64,000 nucleotides of DNA, from assembly GCF_009925085.1 (NCBI RefSeq), contig NZ_JAABNR010000013.1, positions 62,001 to 126,000 on the forward strand, given 5' to 3'. Made by a program: the position numbers and the translations under genes. The DNA comes from Stagnihabitans tardus. GTDB lineage: Bacteria > Pseudomonadota > Alphaproteobacteria > Rhodobacterales > Rhodobacteraceae. Below are positions 51,813 through 60,896 of the stretch, piece after piece. The notes beneath the pieces were generated by a model. That model did not search any database and had not been told where the DNA came from. It saw nothing but the letters and a program-made list of their open reading frames with translations. Position 1 is the first letter of the stretch; each line of letters opens with the position of its first letter.

Positions 51813-53300
51813 ATGGCTGAACTGCAATCCTCCGCCCAAGGTTCTGTCGGCACGACGGAACTGTCGGATTTCTCTTCGCTTCTGAACAAGGAATTCCGCC
51901 CGAAGTCGGATGCCGCGAAATCGGCCGTCGAAAGCGCCGTCAAGACCCTGGCCGAACAGGCGCTGGCCAATACCGCGCTGATCTCGGATGACGCCTTGAA
52001 GTCGATCCAGGGGCTCATCGCCGAGATCGACAAGAAGCTGACCGAGCAGATCAACCAGGTTCTCCATCACCCCGACTTCCAGCAACTGGAATCGGCCTGG
52101 CGCGGGCTGCACTACCTGGTCAACAACACCGAGACCGACGAGAACCTGAAGATCCGCGTCATGAACATCTCCAAGAAGGACATGTCCAAGACGCTGCGCA
52201 AGTTCAAGGGCACGGCCTGGGACCAGTCGCCGATCTTCAAGAAGCTCTATGAAGAGGAATTCGGCCAGCTTGGCGGCCAGCCCTATGGCACGCTTGTGGC
52301 GGATTACTACTTCGACCACTCGCCGCCGGATGTGGAGCTTCTGGGCGAGATGGCCAAGATCGCCGCCGCTGCCCATGCGCCGCTGATCACCGGGGCCGAA
52401 CCCACGCTCTTCCAGATGGACTCCTGGACGGAACTCGCCAACCCGCGCGACCTGACCAAGATCTTCCAGACGCCGGAATATGCCGCCTGGAACTCGCTGC
52501 GCGAAAGCGAGGATTCGAAGTATGTCGGTCTGGCGATGCCGCGCTTCCTTGGCCGTCTGCCCTATGGCTCCAAGACCGACCCGGTCGAGGCCTTTGCCTT
52601 CGAGGAAGACACCGACGGCACCAATCACGAGGCCTATGGCTGGGTGAATGCGGCTTACGGCATGGCGGTCAACATCAACCGCTCCTTCAAGGAATACGGC
52701 TGGTGCTCGCGCATTCGGGGCGTGGAATCGGGCGGCGCGGTGCCGAACCTGCCCTCGCATACCTTCCCCTCGGATGATGGCGGCGTCGATCAGAAATGCC
52801 CGACGGAAATCGCGATCTCCGACCGGCGCGAGGCGGAGCTTGCCAAGAACGGCATGATGCCGCTGATCCACCGCAAGAACACCGATGTCGCGGCCTTCAT
52901 CGGCGCGCAAAGCTTGCACAAGCCGGCCGAATACGACGACCCGGACGCCAGCGCCAACGCCAATCTCGGCGCCCGTCTGCCCTATCTCTTCGCGACCTGC
53001 CGCTTTGCGCATTACCTGAAGTGCATGGTTCGCGACAAGGTTGGCTCGTTCAAGAGCCGCACCGCGATGCAGTCCTGGCTCCAGGACTGGATCAACAAAT
53101 ACGTCGACTTCAACGCCGAGATTTCCTCGGAATCCGAGAAGGCGCGCAAACCCCTGGCCGCGGCAGAAGTCGTGGTCGAAGAGGTCGAGGGGAACCCGGG
53201 GTATTATACCTCGAAGTTCTTCCTTCGTCCGCATTACCAGCTGGAAGGCCTCTCGGTCTCGCTCCGGCTGGTCTCCAAGCTGCCCTCCGAAAAGGGCTGA
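51813..53300 (+). CDS. tssC: Type VI secretion system sheath large subunit TssC
   Basis: Main sheath protein, 495 residues. Motifs are LHHPDFQQLESAWRGLHYLV, LLGEMAKIAAAAHAPLITGA, KYVGLAMPRFLGRLPYG, and CRFAHYLKCMVRDKVGS with KVGSFKSRTAMQSWLQ near the C-terminal handshake domain. A single TssC is expected for the sheath, yet a second TssC-like protein is encoded at 62197. It forms the sheath with TssB around Hcp tubes. A GGGGAGGAG site precedes the ATG. Confidence 0.98.
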   Translation: MAELQSSAQGSVGTTELSDFSSLLNKEFRPKSDAAKSAVESAVKTLAEQALANTALISDDALKSIQGLIAEIDKKLTEQINQVLHHPDFQQLESAWRGLHYLVNNTETDENLKIRVMNISKKDMSKTLRKFKGTAWDQSPIFKKLYEEEFGQLGGQPYGTLVADYYFDHSPPDVELLGEMAKIAAAAHAPLITGAEPTLFQMDSWTELANPRDLTKIFQTPEYAAWNSLRESEDSKYVGLAMPRFLGRLPYGSKTDPVEAFAFEEDTDGTNHEAYGWVNAAYGMAVNINRSFKEYGWCSRIRGVESGGAVPNLPSHTFPSDDGGVDQKCPTEIAISDRREAELAKNGMMPLIHRKNTDVAAFIGAQSLHKPAEYDDPDASANANLGARLPYLFATCRFAHYLKCMVRDKVGSFKSRTAMQSWLQDWINKYVDFNAEISSESEKARKPLAAAEVVVEEVEGNPGYYTSKFFLRPHYQLEGLSVSLRLVSKLPSEKG

Positions 53301-53307
53301 TGACCAA

Positions 53308-53330
53308 GGCCGACCCGACAAGGGTCGGCC
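53308..53330 (+). other. Intercistronic hairpin upstream of hcp
   Basis: GGCCGACCC (53308-53316) pairs perfectly with GGGTCGGCC (53322-53330) around GACAA, eight bases past the tssC stop. It may partly terminate transcription or protect the 3' end of tssC. The following 58 bases run to the hcp ribosome binding site. Confidence 0.65.
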
Positions 53331-53388
53331 CCCCATTCAAGCGTGCCCTCGCCCCCCGCAAGGGCCTTTCACCAAGAGGAACTAAGAC

Positions 53389-53880
53389 ATGGCCAATACG
53401 CTTTTTGTGCAGATCGAAGGCATCACCGGTGACGCCGTCGAAAAGAACCACAAGGACTGGATCGAGCTGGACACGATCTCCTTCGGGCTCGAGCGCCATT
53501 CGGAACAGGAAGGCGGCGTCGTGACCCGCGGCTTCGGCAAGGCGGTCTTCAAGGACGTGGCCTTCTCGTCGGAATTCGGCCGTCACACCATCGACCTGAT
53601 GTTCCATGTCGCGGGCGGCAAGCGCCTGAAGAAGGTCGTCATCCACCAGACCAAGGCCAACGAGGACGCCGCCGTGGCGCTCGAGCCCTATATCATCTGG
53701 ACGCTGGAAGACGCCCAGGTGAATTCCTACAACGTCAACGCTTCGTCGGATGACATTCCGAAGGAAGACTGGGCGATCCGCGCGGCCAAGATCGACATCG
53801 AATACAAGTATCCCAAGGGCGGCAAGCTGCAGACCTACAAGAACTTCAAGTGGGATGTCGGCGCCGGCGAAATGGGCTGA
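53389..53880 (+). CDS. hcp: Type VI secretion system tube protein Hcp
   Basis: Inner-tube protein of the secretion apparatus and a secreted hallmark, 163 residues. The beta-barrel family motifs are LFVQIEGITGDA, FGLERHSEQEGG, VTRGFGKAVFKDVAFS and YNVNASSDDIPKEDW. It is expected to form hexamers stacked inside the sheath. The ATG follows AGAGGAACTAAGAC. A hairpin before it and a strong terminator directly after it favour high, independent expression. Confidence 0.97.
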   Translation: MANTLFVQIEGITGDAVEKNHKDWIELDTISFGLERHSEQEGGVVTRGFGKAVFKDVAFSSEFGRHTIDLMFHVAGGKRLKKVVIHQTKANEDAAVALEPYIIWTLEDAQVNSYNVNASSDDIPKEDWAIRAAKIDIEYKYPKGGKLQTYKNFKWDVGAGEMG

Positions 53881-53896
53881 TCCATCGGATGACGAC

Positions 53897-53927
53897 CCGG
53901 CGCGGGGGCAATCCCCGCGCCGGTTTT
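53897..53927 (+). terminator. Strong rho-independent terminator after hcp
   Basis: CCGGCGCGGGG (53897-53907) pairs with CCCCGCGCCGG (53913-53923) around GCAAT and is followed by TTTTCGC. It starts 17 bases after the hcp stop and only about 37 bases before the tagJ start, so it must be partly read through or a second promoter must serve tagJ. Confidence 0.85.
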
Positions 53928-53963
53928 CGCTTGGCCGACCGCATTTTGGCAAGGGGACTGCCG

Positions 53964-54752
53964 ATGACGCCCGAAGAGCTTTTGAAATCCGGCGATGCCG
54001 AGGGCGCGCTGGCGGCCCTGTCCGAGAAGGTGCGCGCCAATCCGGGCGACAACCGGCTGCGGATTTTCCTCTTTCAGCTGATGTGCGTGCTGGGCCAATG
54101 GGACCGCGCCATCCGCCAGCTGAAGATTTGCGGCGAAAAGGATGTGGCGGCGCTGCCCATGGCGCAGACCTACCGCGAGGCCATCATCTGCGAGGTCTAC
54201 CGCGAGAAGGTCTTTGCCGGGGAGAAGACGCCTCTGGTCATGGGCAAACCGCAGGATTGGCTTGCCCAGGTCATTGAATCGCTTCGACTTTTGGCCTCCG
54301 GCCAGGCCCAGGCCGCGGCTGACCTGCGCGCCCAGGCATTTGAGGCGGCGCCTGCCTCGAAAGGCATGATCGACGGCCAGGCCTTTGACTGGATCGCGGA
54401 TGCCGACATGCGGCTCGGTCCGGTCTTCGAGGCCATCGTGAATGGCAAATACTACTGGATCCCCTTCAACCAGATCCGCGAGATTTCCTTCGACCCGCCC
54501 ACCGACCTGCGCGACGCGGTCTGGACGGCGGGGCACCTGACCCTTGCCACCGAGGGCAAGGTCGTGGCGCTGATCCCGACCCGCTATCCGCTCTCGGGGC
54601 AGAAGGGGGCGGCGGCAGAGAAACTCAGCCGCGCGACCTCTTTCAGCGACCTCGGGGCCGAGACTTTCGTGGGCCTCGGCCAAAAGCTGATCGCCACCGA
54701 CCAGGGCGATATCCCGCTTCTGGATGCCCGCAGCATCGCTTTGCCGGAGTAA
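53964..54752 (+). CDS. tagJ: Type VI secretion accessory protein TagJ (ImpE)
   Basis: A 262-residue soluble protein that binds the TssB N-terminus in other systems and is thought to assist sheath recycling by ClpV. The N-terminal half is a TPR-like repeat (EELLKSGDAEGALAALSEKV, LRIFLFQLMCVLGQW). The C-terminal half is an alpha/beta domain with FDWIADADMRLGPVFEAIVNGKYYWIPF. ATG with AAGGGGACTGCCG upstream. TagJ is typical of imp-type (rhizobial) clusters. It is followed after three bases by tssE. Confidence 0.93.
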   Translation: MTPEELLKSGDAEGALAALSEKVRANPGDNRLRIFLFQLMCVLGQWDRAIRQLKICGEKDVAALPMAQTYREAIICEVYREKVFAGEKTPLVMGKPQDWLAQVIESLRLLASGQAQAAADLRAQAFEAAPASKGMIDGQAFDWIADADMRLGPVFEAIVNGKYYWIPFNQIREISFDPPTDLRDAVWTAGHLTLATEGKVVALIPTRYPLSGQKGAAAEKLSRATSFSDLGAETFVGLGQKLIATDQGDIPLLDARSIALPE

Positions 54753-54755
54753 CGC

Positions 54756-55250
54756 ATGGCCGACAGGATGATGGCCGAGCGGCTGCAACCTTCGCTTCTC
54801 GACCGGCTCACGGATGACGACCCGACCAATGCCTCCGAACCCCGCGAGGCGCGGGTCATCGACATCCGCCGCCTGCGCGAGATCGTGCAGCGCGACCTGT
54901 CCTGGCTTTTGAACACCAACAACTCCGAGACCTGGATCGACCCCGACCGCTATCCCCTGGCCTCGCGGTCGGTCCTGAACTACGGCGTGCGCGAAGTGGC
55001 GGGGGATTTCGCCGCCAAGGACCGCGCCAACCTGATCCGCAAGTCGATTGCCGCCGCCATCGAGGCCTTCGAGCCCCGCATCCGTCGCGGCAGCGCCCAA
55101 GTGGAAATCCGCAGCGAGAATGTCGCCCGGCAGACCGTGATCTCTTTCGACATCCGCGCCGATATGTGGGCCGAACCCATCCCGATCGAGCTTTACCTGC
55201 GCTCTTCCGTCGATGTGACCACGGGCCAAGTCTCGCTGGAGAAGGCCTGA
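54756..55250 (+). CDS. tssE: Type VI secretion baseplate protein TssE
   Basis: A gp25-like lysozyme-fold baseplate component, 164 residues. It has the expected LQPSLLDRLTDDDP opening, LREIVQRDLSWLLNTNN, SVLNYGVREVAGD, and a C-terminal IEAFEPRIRRGSAQVEI segment. It lacks the catalytic glutamate of lysozymes, as normal. Its stop overlaps the start of tssF (TGATG). Confidence 0.95.
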   Translation: MADRMMAERLQPSLLDRLTDDDPTNASEPREARVIDIRRLREIVQRDLSWLLNTNNSETWIDPDRYPLASRSVLNYGVREVAGDFAAKDRANLIRKSIAAAIEAFEPRIRRGSAQVEIRSENVARQTVISFDIRADMWAEPIPIELYLRSSVDVTTGQVSLEKA

Positions 55251-57127
55251 TGGATACAAGGCTTCTGGCGCATTACGAAAGCGAACTGGCCTTCCTGCGC
55301 GACATGGGGGCGGAGTTTGCCGCAGCCTATCCCAAGGTCGCGGCCCGTCTGGGCATGGAGGGGATGGAGGTCCTCGATCCTTACGTCGAGCGGCTCCTCG
55401 AGGGCGTGGCCTTCCTGTCCGCCCGGGTCCAGCTCTCGCTGGAGATGCAGTTCCCGGCCTTTACCAGTAACCTTTTGGAGATCGTCTACCCGCATTTCCT
55501 GGCGCCGACGCCCTCGATGATGATCGTGCAGATGGCGCCCGACATGGGGAATGCGGCGGTCAAGGATGGCTTCGTGATGCCGCGTGGCACCAAGTTGCGG
55601 TCCCGGCAGATCGATGGCGAACAGACGGCCTGCATCTTCCGCACCTCGGCGGACCTGACGCTGTGGCCCATCGAAATCGCCGAGGTCGAGTATATCGACA
55701 GCCGGGGGGGGCTGGTGGCGGCAGGTGTCTCGCGCGATACGCCGGCGCGGGCGGGGATCCGGCTGCGGCTGAAGCGGTCGGACGGGCTGCCGATGAAGGA
55801 CTTGCCCCTCGACGCCCTGACGCTGCACCTGACGGGCCCGGCCGGAGAGCCTTGGGTCCTGCACGAGGCGCTTTGCACCCGCGTGACCGGCATGACCGGG
55901 CGTTCCACCGACCGCCGCGCCGATTGGACCTTGCCCCTGCGGGCCAAGGCCAGCCCGCGCGGGTTCGAGCGGAACGAGGCGCTTTTGCCCATTCCCCGCC
56001 GCAGCTTCGACGGCTATCGGCTGCTGCAGGAATATTTCGCCATGCCCGAACGCTTCCACTTCGTGGAGCTCTCGGGCCTGCGGCCTGCCTTGGCGAAATC
56101 CACGGGCGAGGATGTCGACCTTTACATCCTTCTGGGCGAGCCCCTGCCTGACAAGGGCGCCTCGGTGCGGCAGGAAAGCTTCGTCCTGAACGCGGTTCCG
56201 GCGGTCAACCTCTTCGAGCGCCCCTTCGACCGCGTCCACATCACCCATTCGGACGTGGAACAGTATATCACGCCCATCCGCACCGCGCCCCTGGACTATG
56301 AAATCTACGCCATCACCAAGGTGACGGGGATTTCGACCAAGACCAATGAAGAGACCGAGTTCCGGCCCTTCTATTCGGCCACCGACATCACCTCGGCGGG
56401 GGAAAGCCACCAGACCTATTACACGATCAACCGCCGCATGCGGCAGCGGACCGAGAAGGAACGGCTGCGGGGCGTGCGGACCTCTTACCTGGGGTCGGAG
56501 GTCTATGTCTCCCTGGTCGATGCCCGCCAGGCCCCCTGGTCGGCCGAACTGACCCAGTTGGCCGTGGCGGGTCTTTGCACCAACCGCGATCTGCCGTTGC
56601 TTCTGTCGACCGCCGGAAAGGACGCTTTCCACCTGCCCGATGGCGGCCCGGTCGTGTCGATCACCCCCATCGTGGCGCCGACCCGCCCGCGTCCGACGAT
56701 TGCGCAGGGGGAAACCGCCTGGCGGCTGATCAGCCACCTGTCGTTGAATTACCTCTCGATCACCGACCGCGAAGGCGGGCAGGGCGGGGCCGAGGCGCTC
56801 CGCGAACTGCTGGGTCTTTACGCCCCCACCGGCGACCGCGTCATTGCCAAACAAATGGAAGCTTTGCGCGGCGTGGCAACCCGACCGATCGTTCGGCGCA
56901 TGACGGACGAGGTCCTGTCGACCGCCGTCCGCGGCCTCGAAATCAAGCTCGATTTCGACGAAAGCTTCTTCGACGGCTCGGGCGTTTATGTCCTGGCCTC
57001 GGTTCTCGAACGTTTCTTCCGTAAGTATGTAACCATCAATTCGTTTACCGAAACCGTCCTTACAACCCAACAGCGCGGAGAGATCACAAGGTGGCGACCG
57101 GAAAGCGGGCTCGGCCGGATGATCTGA
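55250..57127 (+). CDS. tssF: Type VI secretion baseplate protein TssF
   Basis: A 625-residue baseplate wedge subunit. It opens LAHYESELAFLRDMGAEFA and continues AAYPKVAARLGME, the TssF/ImpG signature. It includes EMQFPAFTSNLLEIVYPHFL, RTAPLDYEIYAITKV, and the ISDxxG-type end (VYVLASVLERFFRKYVTINS). The ATG at 55250 overlaps tssE. Its 3' end overlaps tssG by 37 bases, an unusually long overlap for the locus but consistent with translational coupling. Confidence 0.95.
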   Translation: MDTRLLAHYESELAFLRDMGAEFAAAYPKVAARLGMEGMEVLDPYVERLLEGVAFLSARVQLSLEMQFPAFTSNLLEIVYPHFLAPTPSMMIVQMAPDMGNAAVKDGFVMPRGTKLRSRQIDGEQTACIFRTSADLTLWPIEIAEVEYIDSRGGLVAAGVSRDTPARAGIRLRLKRSDGLPMKDLPLDALTLHLTGPAGEPWVLHEALCTRVTGMTGRSTDRRADWTLPLRAKASPRGFERNEALLPIPRRSFDGYRLLQEYFAMPERFHFVELSGLRPALAKSTGEDVDLYILLGEPLPDKGASVRQESFVLNAVPAVNLFERPFDRVHITHSDVEQYITPIRTAPLDYEIYAITKVTGISTKTNEETEFRPFYSATDITSAGESHQTYYTINRRMRQRTEKERLRGVRTSYLGSEVYVSLVDARQAPWSAELTQLAVAGLCTNRDLPLLLSTAGKDAFHLPDGGPVVSITPIVAPTRPRPTIAQGETAWRLISHLSLNYLSITDREGGQGGAEALRELLGLYAPTGDRVIAKQMEALRGVATRPIVRRMTDEVLSTAVRGLEIKLDFDESFFDGSGVYVLASVLERFFRKYVTINSFTETVLTTQQRGEITRWRPESGLGRMI

Positions 57128-58152
57128 CGCATCTCGCGCAGCTCCGGGACGATCCGACGGATTTTCACATCTTCCACGCGCTGCGCGTGCTGGAGGCGCA
57201 TCACGCGGACCGTCCCCGGCTTGGCCAGTCGCGCCGCGCCGGTCAGGATGCGGTCAGGCTGGAGCAAGAGGCGGAGCTGGCCTTCCCGACCTCGACCATC
57301 GCCGATTACCAGGAGGCTCCGGGCAAGCCCGCACGGCTGGTGAACCGGTTTTTCGGGCTGTTCGGCCCGATGGGGCCCTTGCCCCTGCATATGACGGAAT
57401 ATGCCCGCGAGCGCCGCAGGAATTTCCGCGACTCCACCCTGATCGCCTTTGCCAATGCCTTTACCCATCGGATGATGGGGCTCTTTTACCGGGCATGGGC
57501 GGCGGGCCAGCCTGCGCCGCAATTCGACCGGCCGAAGGATGACACATTCGAGCCCAAGGTCGCGGCGCTGACCGGCCATATGGGCCCCGGGCTCCAGGCC
57601 CGCGACCTGATGCCGGACCTCGCCAAGCGCTATTTCGCGGGGCACCTCTCGGCAGGCACGCGCACGGCCGAGGGGCTGGTGACGCTGTTGCAAAGCTTCT
57701 TCAAGGCGCCGGTCCGGGTGCAGGAATTCGTGGGCTCCTGGCTGGACCTGGAACCCGACGACCGCTGGCAATTGGGGATGGGGGCCTTGGGGCGCTCCAC
57801 CTCCATCGGCTCGCGCGTCTGGAGCCGTGCCGCCAAGTTCCGCATCGTCATCGGCCCCCTCGCGCTTGAGGATTACCGCCGCTTCCTGCCCAATGCCGAC
57901 CCCAACCACGCGGGCGCCATCGAGCGGCTGGAGGCGGTGGTGCGCAACTATATGGGCGATGCCTTGGATTGGGATGTGAATGTCATCCTCAAGGCGCGCG
58001 ACGTGCCGCGCGTGGCCCTGGGTGGCGCCAATGCCGCGCTTGGCCATACCACCTGGCTTGGGGCGCGCCGCGACCAGGCCCATGATGCCGCAGACCTTTT
58101 CCTTTCCCCCCCGCATGTGCTGGCCCGAAACCGCCAAGGAGTTCAAAAATGA
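57091..58152 (+). CDS. tssG: Type VI secretion baseplate protein TssG
   Basis: A 353-residue wedge subunit that pairs with TssF. FHIFHALRVLEAHHADRPR opens it. FFGLFGPMGPLPLHMTEYA is the most characteristic motif, followed by GHLSAGTRTAEGLVTLLQSFF, VRVQEFVGSW, and LGRSTSIGSRVWSRAAKFRI. The GTG at 57091 is inside the end of tssF and is preceded by GCGGAGAGATCACAAG. Its stop overlaps clpV (ATGA). Confidence 0.95.
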   Translation: MATGKRARPDDLTHLAQLRDDPTDFHIFHALRVLEAHHADRPRLGQSRRAGQDAVRLEQEAELAFPTSTIADYQEAPGKPARLVNRFFGLFGPMGPLPLHMTEYARERRRNFRDSTLIAFANAFTHRMMGLFYRAWAAGQPAPQFDRPKDDTFEPKVAALTGHMGPGLQARDLMPDLAKRYFAGHLSAGTRTAEGLVTLLQSFFKAPVRVQEFVGSWLDLEPDDRWQLGMGALGRSTSIGSRVWSRAAKFRIVIGPLALEDYRRFLPNADPNHAGAIERLEAVVRNYMGDALDWDVNVILKARDVPRVALGGANAALGHTTWLGARRDQAHDAADLFLSPPHVLARNRQGVQK

Positions 58153-60869
58153 GCGAAATTTCCCGCGTTGCCCTGTTCGGCAAGCTGAACCGCACGGCCT
58201 ACCAGGCCATCGAGGGGGCGACGGTCTTTTGCAAGCTGCGCGGCAACCCCTATGTCGAGCTGATCCACTGGCTGCATCAGATCCTCCAGCAGCCCAATTC
58301 CGACATCCACCGCATCGCGGAGCACTTCAAGCTCGACCCTGCGCGGCTGGTGGCCGACATGCAGCGCGCGCTCGACCAGTTGCCGCGCGGAGCTTCCTCG
58401 ATCTCGGACCTGTCGGAGCATCTGGAGGATGCGACCGAGCGCGGCTGGGTCTGGGGGTCTTTGCTCTTCAACGCAAGCCAGGTCCGCACCGGGTTCCTGA
58501 TCCTCGGCATGGTCAAGACGCCTGCGCTGCGCAACATCCTTTACGCGATCTCGGCCGAGTTCAAGAAGGTGAAGCCCGACGAGCTGTCCGAGAACTTCGC
58601 CGCCGTGGTGAACGGCTCGCCCGAAGAGGGGCAGGGGGCCACGGATGGCTCTGCGGTGGGTTCGGGCGCACCGGGCGAGGACTCTGGCGCCATGGCCCCG
58701 GCGGCCATGGGCAAAGAGGAGGCGCTGAAGAAGTTCTGCACCGACATGACCCAGCAGGCGCGGGACGGCAAGATTGACCCGATCGTGGGGCGCGATGAGG
58801 AAATCCGCCAGGTCGTCGACATCCTGATGCGTCGCCGTCAGAACAACCCGATCCTGACGGGTGAGGCGGGGGTCGGCAAGACCTCGGTGGTCGAGGGCTT
58901 CGCCCTGCGGATCGCCCGTGGCGACGTGCCCCCCGCCTTGAAGGAGGCGCGGATTTTGGCTTTGGACGTTGGCCTTTTGCAGGCGGGCGCCAGCATGAAG
59001 GGCGAGTTTGAGAACCGCCTGAAGGCGGTGATCGAAGAGGTCCAGGCCTCCACCACGCCGATCATCATGTTCATCGACGAGACCCATACGCTGGTCGGCG
59101 CGGGCGGTGCGGCGGGGACGGGCGATGCGGCCAACCTGCTGAAGCCTGCGCTGGCGCGCGGCACCTTGCGGACCATCGGTGCGACCACCTGGGCCGAGTA
59201 TAAAAAGCACATCGAGAAAGACCCGGCGCTCACCCGCCGCTTCCAGACCGTCGTGGTCGATGAACCCTCGCCCACCAAGGCCATCCTGATGATGCGCGGC
59301 ATTGCCTCGATGCTGGAAAAGCACCACCGCGTGCAGATCCTGGACGAGGCCATCGAGGCCGCCGTGAACCTCTCGGCCCGCTATATCCCGGCGCGGCAAC
59401 TGCCCGACAAATCGGTCTCTGTGCTCGACACCGCCTGCGCCCGCGTGGCCGTCTCCCAGCACGCGGTCCCGGCGGAAGTGGACGACAGCCGCCGCCGGAT
59501 CGAGGCCCTGGAGACCGAGCTTGCCATCATCACCCGGGATGAGACCGCAGGTTACGACGTGACCGAGCGCCGCGCGGCGGTCTCGGCCGCCAAGGCCACC
59601 GAGGAAGAGCGGCTCAAGGGCCTGACCAGCCGTTGGGAGGCCGAGAAGGCCGTGGTCGAAAAGATCCTGGAAATCCGCGCGACCTTGCGCGAAGGCGCGG
59701 CGCCGGTCGAGGGCACGGGCGGCGCGACGGGGGCGGAATCGCCCTCTCCGCAGGGCAATTCGCCGCTGACGGACGAGGCCCGCATCGCCCTGACCGCCGA
59801 GCTGCGCGCCAAGAACGAAGAGCTCTCGGCCCTTCAGGGGGAAAGCCCGCTGATCCTTCCCATTGTCGATGCCGTGGCGGTTGGGACAATCATTGGCGAC
59901 TGGACCGGCATTCCCGTCGGTCGGATGCTGAAGGACGAGTTGCAAACCGTGATCGACCTGGCGGATCATCTGGCGAAGCGCGTCATCGGGCAGGACCATG
60001 CCATGAAGATGATTGCGAAACGCATCCAGACCGCCCGCGCCGGTCTGGACAATCCGTCCAAGCCCATCGGCGTCTTCATGCTGGCGGGGACCTCGGGTGT
60101 CGGCAAGACCGAGACTGCGCTGGCCCTGGCGGAAGTCATGTATGGTGGTGAGCAGAACGTCATCACCATCAACATGAGCGAATACCAGGAGGCGCATACG
60201 GTCTCGTCCCTCAAGGGCGCGCCTCCCGGCTATATCGGCTATGGCGAGGGCGGGGTTCTGACCGAGGCCGTGCGTCGCAAGCCCTATTCGGTGGTGCTGC
60301 TCGATGAGGTCGAAAAGGCCCACCCGGATGTGCACGAGATCTTCTTCCAGGTCTTCGACAAGGGGATCATGGAGGACGGCGAGGGCCGCTCCATCGACTT
60401 CCGCAACACCATGATCCTGCTGACCACCAACGCCGGCACCGACAAGATCATGGATCTCTGTGCCGATCCGGACCTGATGCCGGACCCGGATGCGATTGCG
60501 AAAGAACTGCGCGAGCCGCTGTTGAAAATCTTCCCGCCCGCGCTTCTGGGCCGCCTCGTTGTGATCCCCTATTACCCGCTGTCGCCCGACATGGTGGGCA
60601 AGATCACCCGTCTGCAACTGAACCGCATCAAGAAGCGGGTCGAGGCGGCGCATTCCGTGCCCTTCACCTATTCCGACGCGGTCGTCGACCTGATCGTCTC
60701 GCGCTGCCAGGAGGTGGAGAGCGGCGGCCGGATGATCGATGCCATCGTGACCAACACGATGCTGCCCGACATCTCGGGCGAATTCCTGCGGCGGATGATC
60801 GCGGGGAAGGAAGTCAAGGAAGTGGCGCTCGACGCCAAGGACGGCCAATTCACCTATAATTTCGACTGA
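58149..60869 (+). CDS. clpV: Type VI secretion system ATPase TssH (ClpV)
   Basis: A 906-residue AAA+ disaggregase that disassembles contracted sheaths. The N-terminal domain (~1-150) is Clp N-like. A flexible region ~155-190 is rich in glycine/alanine. The first ATPase has Walker A GEAGVGKT (238-245) and FIDETHTLVGAGG. The coiled middle domain contains VERRAAVSAAKATEEE-like helices. The second ATPase has GTSGVGKTETALALAE and LLDEVEKAHPDVHEIF. The C-terminus ends with a small D2-type domain. Its stop is 27 bases before the next gene. Confidence 0.97.
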   Translation: MSEISRVALFGKLNRTAYQAIEGATVFCKLRGNPYVELIHWLHQILQQPNSDIHRIAEHFKLDPARLVADMQRALDQLPRGASSISDLSEHLEDATERGWVWGSLLFNASQVRTGFLILGMVKTPALRNILYAISAEFKKVKPDELSENFAAVVNGSPEEGQGATDGSAVGSGAPGEDSGAMAPAAMGKEEALKKFCTDMTQQARDGKIDPIVGRDEEIRQVVDILMRRRQNNPILTGEAGVGKTSVVEGFALRIARGDVPPALKEARILALDVGLLQAGASMKGEFENRLKAVIEEVQASTTPIIMFIDETHTLVGAGGAAGTGDAANLLKPALARGTLRTIGATTWAEYKKHIEKDPALTRRFQTVVVDEPSPTKAILMMRGIASMLEKHHRVQILDEAIEAAVNLSARYIPARQLPDKSVSVLDTACARVAVSQHAVPAEVDDSRRRIEALETELAIITRDETAGYDVTERRAAVSAAKATEEERLKGLTSRWEAEKAVVEKILEIRATLREGAAPVEGTGGATGAESPSPQGNSPLTDEARIALTAELRAKNEELSALQGESPLILPIVDAVAVGTIIGDWTGIPVGRMLKDELQTVIDLADHLAKRVIGQDHAMKMIAKRIQTARAGLDNPSKPIGVFMLAGTSGVGKTETALALAEVMYGGEQNVITINMSEYQEAHTVSSLKGAPPGYIGYGEGGVLTEAVRRKPYSVVLLDEVEKAHPDVHEIFFQVFDKGIMEDGEGRSIDFRNTMILLTTNAGTDKIMDLCADPDLMPDPDAIAKELREPLLKIFPPALLGRLVVIPYYPLSPDMVGKITRLQLNRIKKRVEAAHSVPFTYSDAVVDLIVSRCQEVESGGRMIDAIVTNTMLPDISGEFLRRMIAGKEVKEVALDAKDGQFTYNFD

Positions 60870-60896
60870 CAACCAAGGAACAGGGGGGCACGGCCC

